Assembly: GCA_917880885.1 (NCBI GenBank)
Contig: OU862933.1
Span: forward strand, 8,107,452-8,171,451
DNA from: Limnephilus marmoratus
Lineage: Eukaryota; Arthropoda; Insecta; Trichoptera; Limnephilidae
DNA length: 64,000 nt
Direction of reading: 5' to 3'
Both the position numbers and the translations under genes were made by a program. Below are positions 10,301-21,617 of the stretch, in pieces (positions within the stretch are counted from its first letter, which is position 1; every line of letters begins with the position of its first letter). The notes beneath the pieces were generated by a model, which did not search any database, was not told where the DNA came from, and saw only the letters and a program-made list of their open reading frames with translations.

Positions 10301-13140
10301 ATAATTTGGTAATTATCGGTTCGGACTGGCCACGCTTATTACGAATAAATTTTAGAAAAAAACTTTAGATTCGCCTTAATTACTATAAAAGGAAACTTTT
10401 TGGCTTTGGGGCGGCGGAAAATAATGCATTTTAATTTTCAATTGCATAAAACCAAAATTCACTTCGCGAACCGACGCAGCGAAAATCCGCGGCCGTAGCT
10501 GTCACTGTTATGGACTGTAGCCGACTTCGTGGGATACCTACATGAAATACCGCGAATCACAAACCAGCCGCTAGACCACTTGAAGACTGGGATGTTTTTT
10601 CTTGCGTTGACGCGAGTAGGCGTTATAAAGGGGCACATTCTTTTGTATCATAAACCATGTTACACAAACAAGCCCGCTAGACAAATTTCATAATTACGCG
10701 CCTTATCCCACGAAGTCGGCTACAGTCGTATTAGCTCTTGTTAATTTATCAAGGATACCAACATAACAGTGACATTGGAGGACCCACCACTTACCCGCCC
10801 TGGTATAGGTAACAGATGGTTACCCGCAGTGGCGTAGCGTGGGGGGGGCGGGGGGGGCGGCCCGCCCCGGGCGGCACTTTTAAGGGGGGCGGCAAATTTT
10901 CAGAATAAATAATAACATTATCTTGGAAAAATTTAAACCATTTCAAATCATTATTTGAACATGTTCTACGATCCTTTCGTTTACGAATCCATCTCTTTTA
11001 TTTAATTCAATAAAATATCAATAACTATATTTTTTTAAGCTGCAAATTTCGCAATTCGTAGGAAAACCGTACGCATATTATGAGAGTAATACTAATTAAA
11101 GCTGATAACTCGAAAACAGATTCACTCTTAATTAAAATCAGAATTGTGTTCAGAATGTCTTAACGACTGAATTTCAGTTGCGTATTCATCTGCTGATACA
11201 TTTCGAAAGATACCATTATTTTATTCGAAATGCAGTTATAAAATTCTAGTTGTAGATTATGTATCTGCTGCCAGAATCAAAGAGAAACCATTTTCATGTT
11301 CTGAGTGTAGTTTTAATTCACTGCATACAAACTGGTTTTGTGTTCAGAATACAACGATAAATTAAATAACGAGTTGCAGATTCATCTTGCATCGAGTGAA
11401 GCTTTACATTTGAGTTACATAATGCTGTAAAATTCTAAGAAATTGATTGTTGCGTGTGTAACTATGGTTTGGGGACTCTAACACAGTATCAATTAATCAA
11501 CTTTAGAGTAGAATTTATAAACATGATTTTCGTTGAAAGAATACTCGTCAAATGTGATTACTAAAAAAATCCGGCTGGTGTATAAATAGGTCGCAATAAA
11601 AAAATAGGATTTCCATATACAACCCCCCCCCCCCACCCCACCGCTTGAAGTACCCAAATAAGAGGACGCGAAATTATCCTCCACCCCGATGTTCTGAGTT
11701 TAGGTTTAATTCACCACAAGCAGATTCAATTAAAACCAGTTTTGTGTTCAGAATGTAAATGCCGGCAGAATCAAAGAAAAACCCTTTTCATGTTTTGAGT
11801 GTAGTTTTAATTCACCGCGTACAGATTTAATTAAATCCAGTTTTGTGTTCAGAATATAAGTGCCGCTAGAATCAAAGAAAAACCATTTTTATGTTCTTGT
11901 AGTTTTGATAAACCGCATATTTATTTTAATTTAAACCAGTTTTGTGTTATCAATAAGTTGCCGATTTATCGTGTACCGAGTGAAGCTTTGCATTTGAGTT
12001 GCACTCCATACGTATGCGTGATGCAGATGCGAAATTCTATTACAGGTATACCATTCTCGATTTCTGAGAGTTATGTATATATAAATTTGTAGTAGAATTT
12101 ATAAGCATGATTTTATTGGAAGAGTACTCGGCACATAGGATTATAAAAATCGGCATAAAAAATTTGATATTTACCCCCCCCCCCCCTCCCCCCAGTCAGC
12201 GCTTGAAAATCTGCAGAAAAAGTACCTGTAGTAAGGGGGGGGGGGCGGCAAAATTTTCCTCCGCCCCGGGCGGCCGAAACCCACGCTACGCCACTGGGTT
12301 ACCCCCTCAAGGCTCTTGCAAGGACTCTAATTTTTTGGTTAAAAACGACTCTACATTTGATAACGAAACTAGACCTCCAATGTCCCTGCATACGTTGTTA
12401 GTAAGCAGTATGTAAGTGCTTAGCGGGAAATACAGATACAATATGTGTTAGTATGACAAAATATAGACAAGACAATGGGACAGGTTGGTGAAAGTCCACG
12501 AGGTGGCAAGCGCTAAGTGATTGTATACAGCGTATCCTACAAGCACCTGTTTGGGAAGAAGACACAATAGATAAGTAATATAATAAGGGAATAGCAAACG
12601 GTTGGGAGTCCTCTTCAATCGATTGGCAGTCCCAGCAAGAATGCGCATAACATTCGGTCTACTCGTGAACCACACTCAGCTTCCGCGCCCCTTAGCGGGT
12701 TCCTCGGAGATGCCTCAAAGAAAAGTAAATGGGAGATTGGGGGGAAATACCCGAAGACCCTAAGAAATTCAGCGTCGAGTAGCCGGAGACAAGGCGAAGG
12801 AGAGCCGAGGTCGCCCCCCCAAACCTAAAGCCTGCACATGTTGCTGGGGGTAGCGCAATTAATTTTAGAGGGCACCGTGCCATCGTCGACCGACTCCTGT
12901 TGATGCAAGGACGAGGTCTAACGCACCTAACAGTGACAGTTACGGCCGCGGATTTTCGCTGGGTCGGTTCGCGAAGTGAATTTTGGTTTTATGCAATTGA
13001 AAATTAAAATGCATCATTTTCCGCCGCCCCAAAGCCAAAAAGTTTCCTTTTATAGTAATTAAGGCGGATCTAAAGTTTTTTTCTAAAAATTATTCGTAAT
13101 AAGCGTGGCCAGTCCGAACCGATATTTACCAATAATTTTA
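10301..13140. mobile_element. long-TIR element (family B), interrupted by other insertions
   Basis: Terminal inverted repeats of about 200 bp: the left runs 10301-10505 and the right 12940-13140, sharing tcggttcggactggccacgc, aattcacttcgcgaaccgac and the ccgcggccgta inner edge. The core at 10500-10770 (gccgacttcgtgggat, gtatcataaaccatgttaca) recurs in the copies at 38081-38943 and 62322-62914. No transposase was seen, so it is non-autonomous. A hAT element sits inside at 10826-12296. 12310-12940 is unassigned sequence with no supported exon. Confidence 0.65.
10826..12296. mobile_element. hAT-like element with decayed zinc-finger interior
   Basis: Flanked by the perfect 8-bp duplication ggttaccc (10818-10825 and 12297-12304). 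Termini are (g)cagtggcgtagcgtggg and its inverted partner cccacgctacgccactg, then G- or C-rich tracts and gggcggcaaaattttc on both sides. The plus-strand interior repeats fragments reading EKPFSCSECSFNS (about 11283) and KPVLCSECKC (about 11740), which are C2H2 zinc-finger starts, but frames are broken throughout. No hAT transposase remains. Confidence 0.75.
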
Positions 13141-13325
13141 ACAAGCCGGAATTTAAATAACTAAATTTGTATAGATTAATTACTTCAAAATATAGCATTC
13201 AAATATTGTCAAGTTAGGTGATTATTTATCGAAGGTGATTAAAGTAATTTAAATACGAGCGAACGTAGGTATGTAAATACTTAAAATTGTAAACTTGTAT
13301 TTCACCAATGGAACGGAATAAGTTT

Positions 13326-13999
13326 TAGAGATGCCACGAATATTCGGCTACTATTCGGTATTCGGCCTATTCGGCTACTTTTTTTTATTATTCGGTATTC
13401 GACCGAACATTGCGAACTATTCGGCCAAATACCGAATAGTAAAATCATAAAAAAATGCATAATAAATAACATATTACTCACAAAAATTTCTATTTTAACG
13501 AAAAATCGGAACATTTAATACTTAAAATCTATCAGTGGTAAGTTTTGTCGGATGAAAACGATTTTTTCAGTATTTGTTGAAAGCAAACGATTGCTCTTTT
13601 CCTCATAAATTATAACTGCTTCCGAAAACAACCGCTCACTGTATACTTCTACCGGGAGATGATAAATAAATCTTAGCCAATTCTGCTGGGCTTGGATGCT
13701 GTTTTGCATTTGTTGATCAAGGGTCTGCTGCCCGATCTAGGCGAACAGTTTTCAGGTAAAAATCCATATCATTTGCGAAATGTAATTGATTTTTATTGAT
13801 TCATGAAAACGATGTTTAATTCATGAGTTCAATTCATTTTAATTCATGAAAACGATTTTTATTATTTTAAATTCATGAAAACTGTTTGCAAAATGTACCA
13901 AGTGTCACCGAATATTCGGCTGCCGAAAATTCGGAGATTCGGCCGAGAGCCTAGCCGAATATTCGGTATTCAGTAAAATTACTATTCGTGGCATCTCTA
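13326..13999. mobile_element. hAT element, internally deleted
   Basis: Perfect 8-bp target duplication ataagttt (13318-13325 and 14000-14007). TIRs are tagagatgccacgaatatt and taattttactattcgtggca read inward and outward, sharing tagagatgccacgaat. Subterminal zones are packed with the hexamer attcgg and its complement, which are likely transposase-binding repeats. The interior holds a hAT transposase C-terminal remnant. Confidence 0.85.
13515..13709 (-). pseudogene. hAT transposase C-terminal dimerisation remnant
   Basis: The 64-codon frame contains YSERLFSEAVIIYEEKSNRL and ends NLPLIDFKY. This is the last part of the hAT dimerisation domain, the region after the conserved S-E-R/F-S motif. 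Upstream catalytic RNase H-like residues are missing, so the element depends on another source of transposase. Confidence 0.75.
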
Positions 14000-14639
14000 A
14001 TAAGTTTGTACCTACCTGTATTTAGATTGGAAAGAAAACATATTATTTTATGTCATAAAACTTCGCGATTTTTGCCCTTTTCGTAATTTAATATGTGCTT
14101 TTAATTTGATACTTACGGATTTATAAAATTATGATCAATATACTTAAGTATTGAAAATAAACAAAACTTCTCGAATTCAGCTGACGTCGGCGAATCACAT
14201 AAAATAAGAAGTTGTCAGAATGTTTTATTATCGCTAATCTTTTTCTGAGACATTTAATCCAAACATTGCATGTGTTGCAAATTCCTGCGTAAGTAGGTAT
14301 ACATAGGTGCAAAATAATACACGGGACCTACTCAGGTATTGGAAATGTGAAATTTAGCATTTTTTATAAATAGGGAAGTAGGTATACCTATTAAGGCGTA
14401 AGGAGATATGTGGGTACAGTTTACACTCTCTGGGATAACTTTGGTACCTACTTATTATTTAGAATACTTACGGATAAAATCAATGAAGGTATATTATAAA
14501 AGAAAGTGTAGATACTACAATGTGCGTGCCGCTAAAACTCAGAAACGAGTCCAGCGGTACGATCAAGGGATGTTATGGTAGCCCTCTATTCCCCATATCC
14601 ATGAAGCAGTTTTTACCTGAAGTTTCACCCTCTAGAATT

Positions 14640-14790
14640 TTCTAGAACAGTCCAGAACATTTGAGAGTATTCGAGAGCATTCCACAACATTCCAGAAGAT
14701 TCCGGAACATTCTGGAATGTTTGGCATCATTGTGCAACATTCCAGAATACTCCCGAATGTTGTGGAGTGTCCTGGAACATTTTGGACAAT
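14640..14790 (+). repeat. 10-bp minisatellite resembling a heat-shock element array
   Basis: Degenerate tandem units of about 10 bp (ccagaacatt). At 14690-14717 six alternating TTC and GAA triplets, each spaced by two bases, are perfect: TTCcaGAAgaTTCcgGAAcaTTCtgGAA. That is the HSF-binding consensus. Weaker units continue to 14640 and 14790. No gene starts nearby, so regulatory function is unproven; a 10-bp satellite could give this by chance. Confidence 0.65.
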
Positions 14791-14816
14791 TCGAAGCTTT
14801 TTTGTATGTCTGGGGC

Positions 14817-15868
14817 CATGGGCGCCCGCAGAAAATTTTCTAGGGGGGGGGCAAAATATTTTTAGTAATGTTTTAATGTAGTTTTAATTTACTGTAGCGT
14901 ATTTGTATCGTGAACGAACGGACAGGACACTGTAGTAATGAAAGGCATACTGTAGCACCAATTTTTTTATTAACACAATATATGTACTTAGATAATATAT
15001 AACCAAAAATATTACAGCATAAATTTAAAATAAAATTTATTCTTTAAACAAGAACTGGAGTCGTCTGTTATCGCTACCAAACATATCTACAATTTTGTCC
15101 ATGAAGTATTTTTTGTTGCAGTTCACTTTGTCTCTGTTTACACTTATCAAATCAAATCAAAAAATATTTATTGTAAAATAAAAATTACAAAATGTGTAGC
15201 TTATGGGTAGACCCCATTTCTTCCAGCTAACCACATTTATTTAATTACAATGTTTATATAATATTATTTGTTTTATTATAATTACAATGTTTATACAGAT
15301 AAAATAACAATACACCAATGAAAAAAAAAAAATACAAATATATATACCAATAAAAATAGGCTTTTCATTTACGTGAGGTATTCACTCAACGTGTAGTGAC
15401 ATGACATGACACTTAACATGCACAATCCAGACAGACGTTTATCTGACATGTTTTTACACGACGTAATGTGCTGAACGATCGCTCCACCGTACATGTTGTT
15501 GCTGGTAATGTTAGCAAAACTAGTAAGGCATACCTGACACTCGGATAAAATTTTGTAAAAGGTAACAAGTCGTAGAAATCTTGGCTACTTTTGTATTCTC
15601 GCATTTTCCAAAAATCAAACCAACTCAAGATATCAGTTTCAAAATTATGAATGTGGTATACCTGATTAATAGTAGACATTATATCCTTAAACTGTTGACG
15701 ATCGAGTTTGCACAATTTCGAAGGATGTAGCAACGCTAAGTTAAATTGTGCACTGTTAGCTTCACAAAATCGATTCTCCATTGAGTTAATTAGAGAATCT
15801 GACTATTTTCAATCAATCCAGGGGGGGGGGGCAAGTGCCCCCCTTGCCCTCTCCTGCGGGCGCCCATG
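14817..15868 (-). mobile_element. hAT element with transposase remnant
   Basis: Perfect 8-bp duplication tctggggc (14809-14816 and 15869-15876) and TIRs catgggcgcccgcag/ctgcgggcgcccatg. G-runs sit just inside both termini. The minus-strand interior keeps the hAT C-terminal domain at 15413-15781. 15145-15400 looks like a separate retroposed 3' end inserted in reverse (tcaaatcaaatcaaaaaata). Confidence 0.9.
15413..15781 (-). pseudogene. hAT transposase C-terminal domain (ZMYM1/repressor-of-PKR type)
   Basis: The 122-codon frame ends in the hAT dimerisation signature YALLVLLTLPATTCTVERSF followed by STLRRVKT. This is the form found in transposases related to vertebrate zinc finger MYM-type protein 1 and the 52-kDa repressor of PRKRIP-like genes. 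After RRVKT the frame drifts out (expected residues lost), and no upstream BED finger or catalytic core remains. It is a truncated, non-functional copy. Confidence 0.85.
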
Positions 15869-16108
15869 TCTGGGGCTATCCATTGGTAGGGATATATGAT
15901 ATATAAAGCAAGATCCGTGGTGGGTTCGAAGTTCGAACGTCAGTTCAATCTCATATCAACTCCCTGAGCGAAGACGGGTACCTCAGCTAATTAAAAAATA
16001 ACGATTTCCCTAGTAGGTATTAAGATCTCGCAAAATACATATTCTTCGTTGTATTACATATTCAAACTGTAGGTATACGATCATGTTGTGTGTTGTATAC
16101 CTATCAAA

Positions 16109-16445
16109 TTTTTTTTACATTACTCCACACAGGAGGCCCTGAGGAAATAATTTCCCTCAGGGCCTAGGTCATCTTTTGGGATGCTGTGTGGAGGGTTTTT
16201 TAAGGAAAGGAAGGAGAGGAGAGTTCTGGGAAGGAAAAGGGTTTAAGGGGTGGGTAAGAGTCTCGGGTTCAGTATGTCCTGGTCATCCGCCTCCAAGACC
16301 TAGACGAACCTCACCCCATGATCCCGGGCAACCCTGCTAAATCACCAAACGTAGCGAACCACTTGGGGTGACCTATGGCAGAGGTGTTGGTTTGGTTATC
16401 CAATAAAGGTTCCCGGGGCGGCGGTACCCATTCCCGCTTCCCAAA
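16109..16445 (-). repeat. dispersed repeat A (LINE 3'-end-like), full copy
   Basis: Matches 26672-27016 on the opposite strand. Read in its own sense it starts gggaggtggg(a)atgggtacc, has a pyrimidine-rich middle, and ends with a strong hairpin (ggccctgagg...cctcagggcct) and ctccacacaggaggccctga near a poly-A. The hairpin plus A-tail suggests the 3' end of a retroposon. Other copies lie at 58112-58430 and 63892-64000, with fragments at 17555-17650 and 22290-22370. Confidence 0.7.
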
Positions 16446-16987
16446 CTGAATCATATTTTGAAGCGGGTAGCTTAGCGTCACTGAAAGTGAATGAAAATAA
16501 TTCGTTACAAAATCGTTGTTCCAAAATAGTAGGTAGGTACCTAAGTATAAATAGAAGCTATTTTTATTCTAAACGTCATCACAAAATCCAGCTCGGTGCA
16601 ATTCTGCCATTAAAGTGTAAATACAAGCAAGCTTTAGATATTTTCTAATAGGTACCTACCTACATCTACATAGTACCTACATTTTGGGTGCTCGTACATA
16701 AAACACGGCTCTAAAAATATGTAGACAGGGCGGCCACCTGTGTGCGGAAACAGTAAAAGGTCGGCCCTAAGTATTTTTTTTGTTTAAATTACTTGAGTTC
16801 TGCTAAAAATATAATTTGAGCATCAACTATTTATTCATTTACATTTACATCCTGAAATAGTATTCGGTCGGTCCGTGTAAGAATTGGAGGTAGGTAGTTA
16901 GGTAGGTAAAGGGCCGTTCCTGTGGAACACAACATCCGGGCGCCGATTCGCTGATAATAACCACACCTTTAGGATTTTACTGGCGCT

Positions 16988-18522
16988 CAGGCCCGTAGCT
17001 ATGGGGGGGGGCATTAGGGGGCAATGCCCTACCTTAAAATACCTGTGCCCTACCTTAAGAATACCATCGACTATGATAATATACTAATAAACTGTTTTTT
17101 CATTGTTTGACATGATTGAAAAAAAATACTATCTATTAGTGTATCGTAGCGACATCTAACTAAACAGCTTCGAATTAACCAAAGAATCATATTATATCAA
17201 TTCCTTATTCTGCCCATAGATGGAATTGAAGTAAGTGGTGAGAGACTGTGCGCGTATTACAATCACTGCTTAAGGGGAATTTCCAAACAGTTTGGGGATG
17301 TTATTCAACGGTTGAGTCATAAATAAACCAAACCCTAGATCGATATCTTTGGGCCTTCTCCATACTAAACGGTTTGTCATCAGATCAAGCACTTGGATAC
17401 TGCTCGCTAACAACGTATGCAGGGACAATAGGGGTCTAGTGTTAATTATAATTGTAGGGTCGTTTTATAAAAAAATAAGAGTCCTTGTTAAATAGTAACC
17501 TTCTGTTACTTACACCGGGCGGGTATGTGGTGGATAACCTCCAATTCACTTCACTGCTCCCTCCACACAGCATCCCAGATGACATGGGCCCTGAGGTAAA
17601 TTATTTTCCGCAGGGCTTCTTGTGTGGAGTTAATGTAAAAAAAAGAATAAGAGAAAGTTTTCCTTCAAAATGTGTCAGCAGATGAATCCACAACTGGAAA
17701 TTTACATTCTGATCACAAAACTGGTTTTAAATTAAGTGTTAATCTGCTTGCGTGTCCACATATTTATTTAGTATTACTCTCATATAATGCGTACTATAAT
17801 TTCCCAATGAATTACAAATTTTGTGGAATGGTTTGAAATAAAATTTTTAACTCCACTCGAAATATTAGAACGGTTTTTTTCGAAATGTGTCAGCAGATTA
17901 ATCCGCTACTCGAATTTTGACAGATCATTCGGAACATGAAACTGTTTTAAACCCGGAGTTAATCTGCTAAGTCCTCGGCTTAAGCTCAGATACTACACCC
18001 AGAACAAGAAAATGGTTTTCCTCTTACTTTTGTACTTGGAACACATGGATGGTTTGATGATCCATTGGAACACGTGACGATCCATGAAACTTTCTTAGAA
18101 TTGTCGCGCATCGCCCACGGACCTCTCTCAATCATTCTCACTGATTAGTCATAAAAAATCCAAGCGCAAAACAAAATTCGACCCGGACGGTGTTGCCAGT
18201 CGCTGCAGTTATCAAAATGACATTATTATACATTCATTTGAAGAAAGGGGTTTCACCGGGTTTGTCACAGAATAAGTAATGAAAAATTCCGTGCCCATTT
18301 CAATCGGTCTGAATCATATATGCAATAAAAATATGAAAGAAATGATTAAAATTTTAACAAGATATTATTATTATTTATTGTGAAATCTTGCCGCCCCTTA
18401 AAAGTGCCACCGGAGCACGCCCCCCCCCCCTCCCCCGCCCGACCCAGATCAGATCATTTTACTTGCGCCCTACCTGTAATTATCGCTGCCCTATCTTAAA
18501 TTCAACTCTAGCTACGGCCCTG
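16988..18522. mobile_element. hAT-like element with zinc-finger fragments
   Basis: Target duplication ctggcgct/ctggcgcc (16980-16987 and 18523-18530, 7 of 8). TIRs are caggcccgtagcta and tagctacggccctg with G- and C-rich tracts inside. The interior repeats short minus-strand tracts like those in the 10826-12296 element (for example agaacaagaaaatggttttc at 18002, the complement of a KPFSCSEC coding tract). It also contains a fragment of repeat A at 17555-17650. Confidence 0.7.
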
Positions 18523-18769
18523 CTGGCGCCAGGCACCGTTTGGCTCGGATCCGGCCCTGGGTACCTACGCAACTACTTGTCTAACGCCAGTGAAAAAAAA
18601 AAAAAATTTTAACGTTTCAAATACATATACCTACGAAGAATAGCAGGTGAAAGACCGGTCGGTGGCTGCAACAACATTTTCCGCTTACTGTGGTGGTAGT
18701 AGGAGATTTTCAAATATTGTCCCGGTTTTTCGTAACCCGGGAATATTATTTGTCTTTCCTTAAAAAAAA

Positions 18770-18960
18770 AATATATATATATATACATATGTATTTTTTT
18801 AAAAGAATATTTTACATTGTTTAGTTTTTTGTGGTATTTCATCCGCCATGCTAGGGATATCCCTGTGTTATGGCGGGTGAAGTTTACAGATTTGAAATTA
18901 TACCTTTGTAACGTTTGATAAATAAAATTATAAGTTGTACAAATTAAATTAAATTGCAAT
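18770..18960 (-). mobile_element. LINE 3' end fragment
   Basis: An (AT)n tract at 18771-18785 and the stem-loop ccgccatgctagg...gttatggcggg at 18842-18876 reproduce the 3' organisation of the LINEs at 895-2700 and 27020-28155. No coding sequence remains. Confidence 0.5.
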
Positions 18961-19518
18961 ATTTTATAATAATAATAAGTGGATAAGGGGTCGTTCAAGT
19001 ACTTGTGAAACGTTACGGTGCGTTACTAGGGGGGGGGGGGAGGGGGGTTCGAACAACGCGTTACGTAACATGTTTTCTTTATTTAAATAAAAAAAATATG
19101 AAATTAAAATCTTCCAAGTTGGCAACCCTTTTCGTTTATGTTTTACGGGGAATTCCTCGACTGTATTGTGCGTCATTTTTATTTTATTTTAGTTATCAGT
19201 ATTGGTTAGTGTTTTAAACACGAAATACGCAACACAAATTGCTGTAGTCAGTGTTGTTAAAGTGAGTTTGTAGGTACTATAATGTCCTCAAAAGTGGGAG
19301 ATTTACATCTTCAGCTGTTATTGACCTATAAAGGTTCTCATGCTGACTTGCCAGCGCAGCGCAACCAAAAAAATGCCAACGAAATTTGAAAACAGCCAAA
19401 GAAAAAAAAAATAATGAAAATTTTATGGAACATACGAATGATGTTATACAAGAATTTTTAGTTAGAACAACGCTTTTTAGTTATTACAAACAGGTTAGTT
19501 TACTGCTAAAATATAATA

Positions 19519-20735
19519 ATATTACATATTGATATTTTTCGTACTACATGCATAGTTACACTCAGAACATGAAAAAGGTTTCTCTCCACTATGAATCGCA
19601 CTGTGGATTTTTAAATCTCCCTTTCGAGAACTTGAATAACTGCATTCGGGACAAAAAAATGGTTTTGTCTGCTGTGGGTAAACATGTGATTTTTTAGTAC
19701 CTTTTTGTAGAACATGAATAAATAGTCGCAGTAGAAACATGTTAGAGGTTTTATATCACTATGAGTCAGCAAATGATTTCTAAGAAGTTCCTTTGTAAAA
19801 CATGAATAATTGCAGTCGGGACATGAAAAAAGTTTTTTTCTAGTGTGGGTAAACATGTAATTTTTTTAGATACCGTTTTGTAGCGCCTGAATATTTGCAG
19901 TCGGGACAAGAAAAAGGTTTTTCATCACTGAGTAAGTGCCGTTTTAGTTTTTTTTTCGGAAAGAAGAATAGTTGCAGTCTGGAAATGAAATGGGGTTTTC
20001 TCCACTATGGGTGAACATGTGATTTTTAGATTTCTCTTTGTTGTTGCAGTCGGAACATGAAAAAGGTATTTCTCCACTATGAGACGAGTCAGCAAGTGAC
20101 TTCTTAGATATCGCTTTTGAGAACACGAATAGTTGCAGTCAGGACACGAAAAAGGTTTTTCTCTTCTGTGAATCATACGTTGGATTTTTATATGATCCTT
20201 TTAAGAACTTGTATAAGTGCATTCCGGACGGTAAAATGGTTTTTGTCCGCTGTGCGTAAACATGTGATTTTTTGGCGCTTCTTTGTAGAACATGAATAGT
20301 CGAAGTAGAAACATGTAACAGGTTTTTTGTCACTTTGAGTTAGCAAATGATTTCTAAGAATTTCCTTTATACAACATGAATAATTGCAGTCGGGACATGA
20401 AAAAGCTTTTTGTCCAGTGTGGGTAAACATATGAATTTTTGGATTCTGTTGTGTATGAATAGTCGCAGTCGGGACAAGAAAAAGTTTTTTCGTCACTGTG
20501 AGTAAGCAAGTGCCGTTTAGTTATTTTTTTCGAGAAGAGGAATAGTTGCAGTCAGGACATGAAAAAGGGTTTTCTCCACTGGGTAAACATGTGATTTTTA
20601 GATTTCTCTTCGTAGTACATGAATAGTTGCAGTCGGAACATGAAAAAGGTTTTTCTCTTCTGTGAATCATACTGTGGATTTTTAAACTTCCCTTTAAGAA
20701 CTTGTATAACTACATTCGGAACATTAAAAGGTTTC
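19519..20735 (-). pseudogene. decayed C2H2 zinc-finger array (about 15 fingers)
   Basis: On the minus strand, finger starts of the type KPFSCPDCNYSC recur about every 84 bp (28 residues), the exact C2H2 period. About 15 units can be counted from roughly 20718 down to 19566, with TGEKPF-like linkers (HSGEKPFSCSECNYACS) and H-x3-H ends. Frameshifts and stops split the array into many small frames, so it cannot make one protein. It is flanked by poly-C and hAT-like end sequence (20930, 21030-21066), which suggests it is element cargo and not a host gene. Confidence 0.8.
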
Positions 20736-21067
20736 TAGACAGCCCGGGGTGCCACCCGACAGGTGACACTACGAAGGATATTGTCACAAAAATATTGAAT
20801 ATTTATATTGGTGTTATTTATTATTTTCATAGCTCTATGGCTCCCCGTGGAATGTCCCCTTTTGTGCCTGACGGTCTTTTTATAGACGAAAAGAGCCTAT
20901 TTCTGAAATTCTCTAACCCCCCCCCCCACTAACTGGGTATTATTTTGTTTTTCATATTTTTAACGTAACCTGTCCCGTTGCTCATGCATCATTTACCTTA
21001 GATATATTCTTGGTTTGTCTACACCTGCCCCCCCCCCTTAACAAAATCCTAGCTACGCCCTTGCAAT

Positions 21068-21613
21068 AGACCTGATATGGTTTTACATGACAAAATTTAA
21101 AAAATAACTTATAATCATTGATGTCGCTATTCCAAATTCCTGTAATATTCAGAAAACTGTTTCTGAAAAAATAAGAAAATATACATACAGGTTTAGGAAA
21201 TGGGATTAAAAGAATTTGGCATTCTCAGACTATAAAAATATTACCATTTGTTATTTCGGCTATTGGCATTATACCTAGCTCTCTCATTCAAAATTTAGGC
21301 ATATTAGATTTGTCAAAGAATTTATGTATAAAAATGCAAAAATCAGTCATTTTAAATACATGTAGGATTACAAAAGATTTTTTAAATATTTATATTGAGG
21401 GATCAGTAGGATTTATAGGTCCAATTAGGAGTTCCACCGAGGCGAACCCTCTAATATGAAAATATTTGGAGTCAGTGAATTATTTTCCTATTGGTAGGTT
21501 GACGTGTTGTTCTTGTATTATTTTGTATTTATTATACTTAGGTATATAGTGCAATTGCATGGCGTGATTTGACTAGATGATCATTTGTGGAAAAGTGTGT
21601 GAAAGGGTTTAGT
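21068..21613 (+). mobile_element. R4/Dong-like LINE 3' fragment, copy 2
   Basis: Nearly the same sequence as the 3' half of the minus-strand element at 52170-53175, beginning at the RPD(I/M)VLHDK endonuclease motif. Stops and frameshifts break the frame. The 3' tail is split: it resumes at 23566-23600 (ggggaagatttaacccggac) after the transposon at 21618-23561. Confidence 0.8.
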
Positions 21614-21617
21614 CTTT

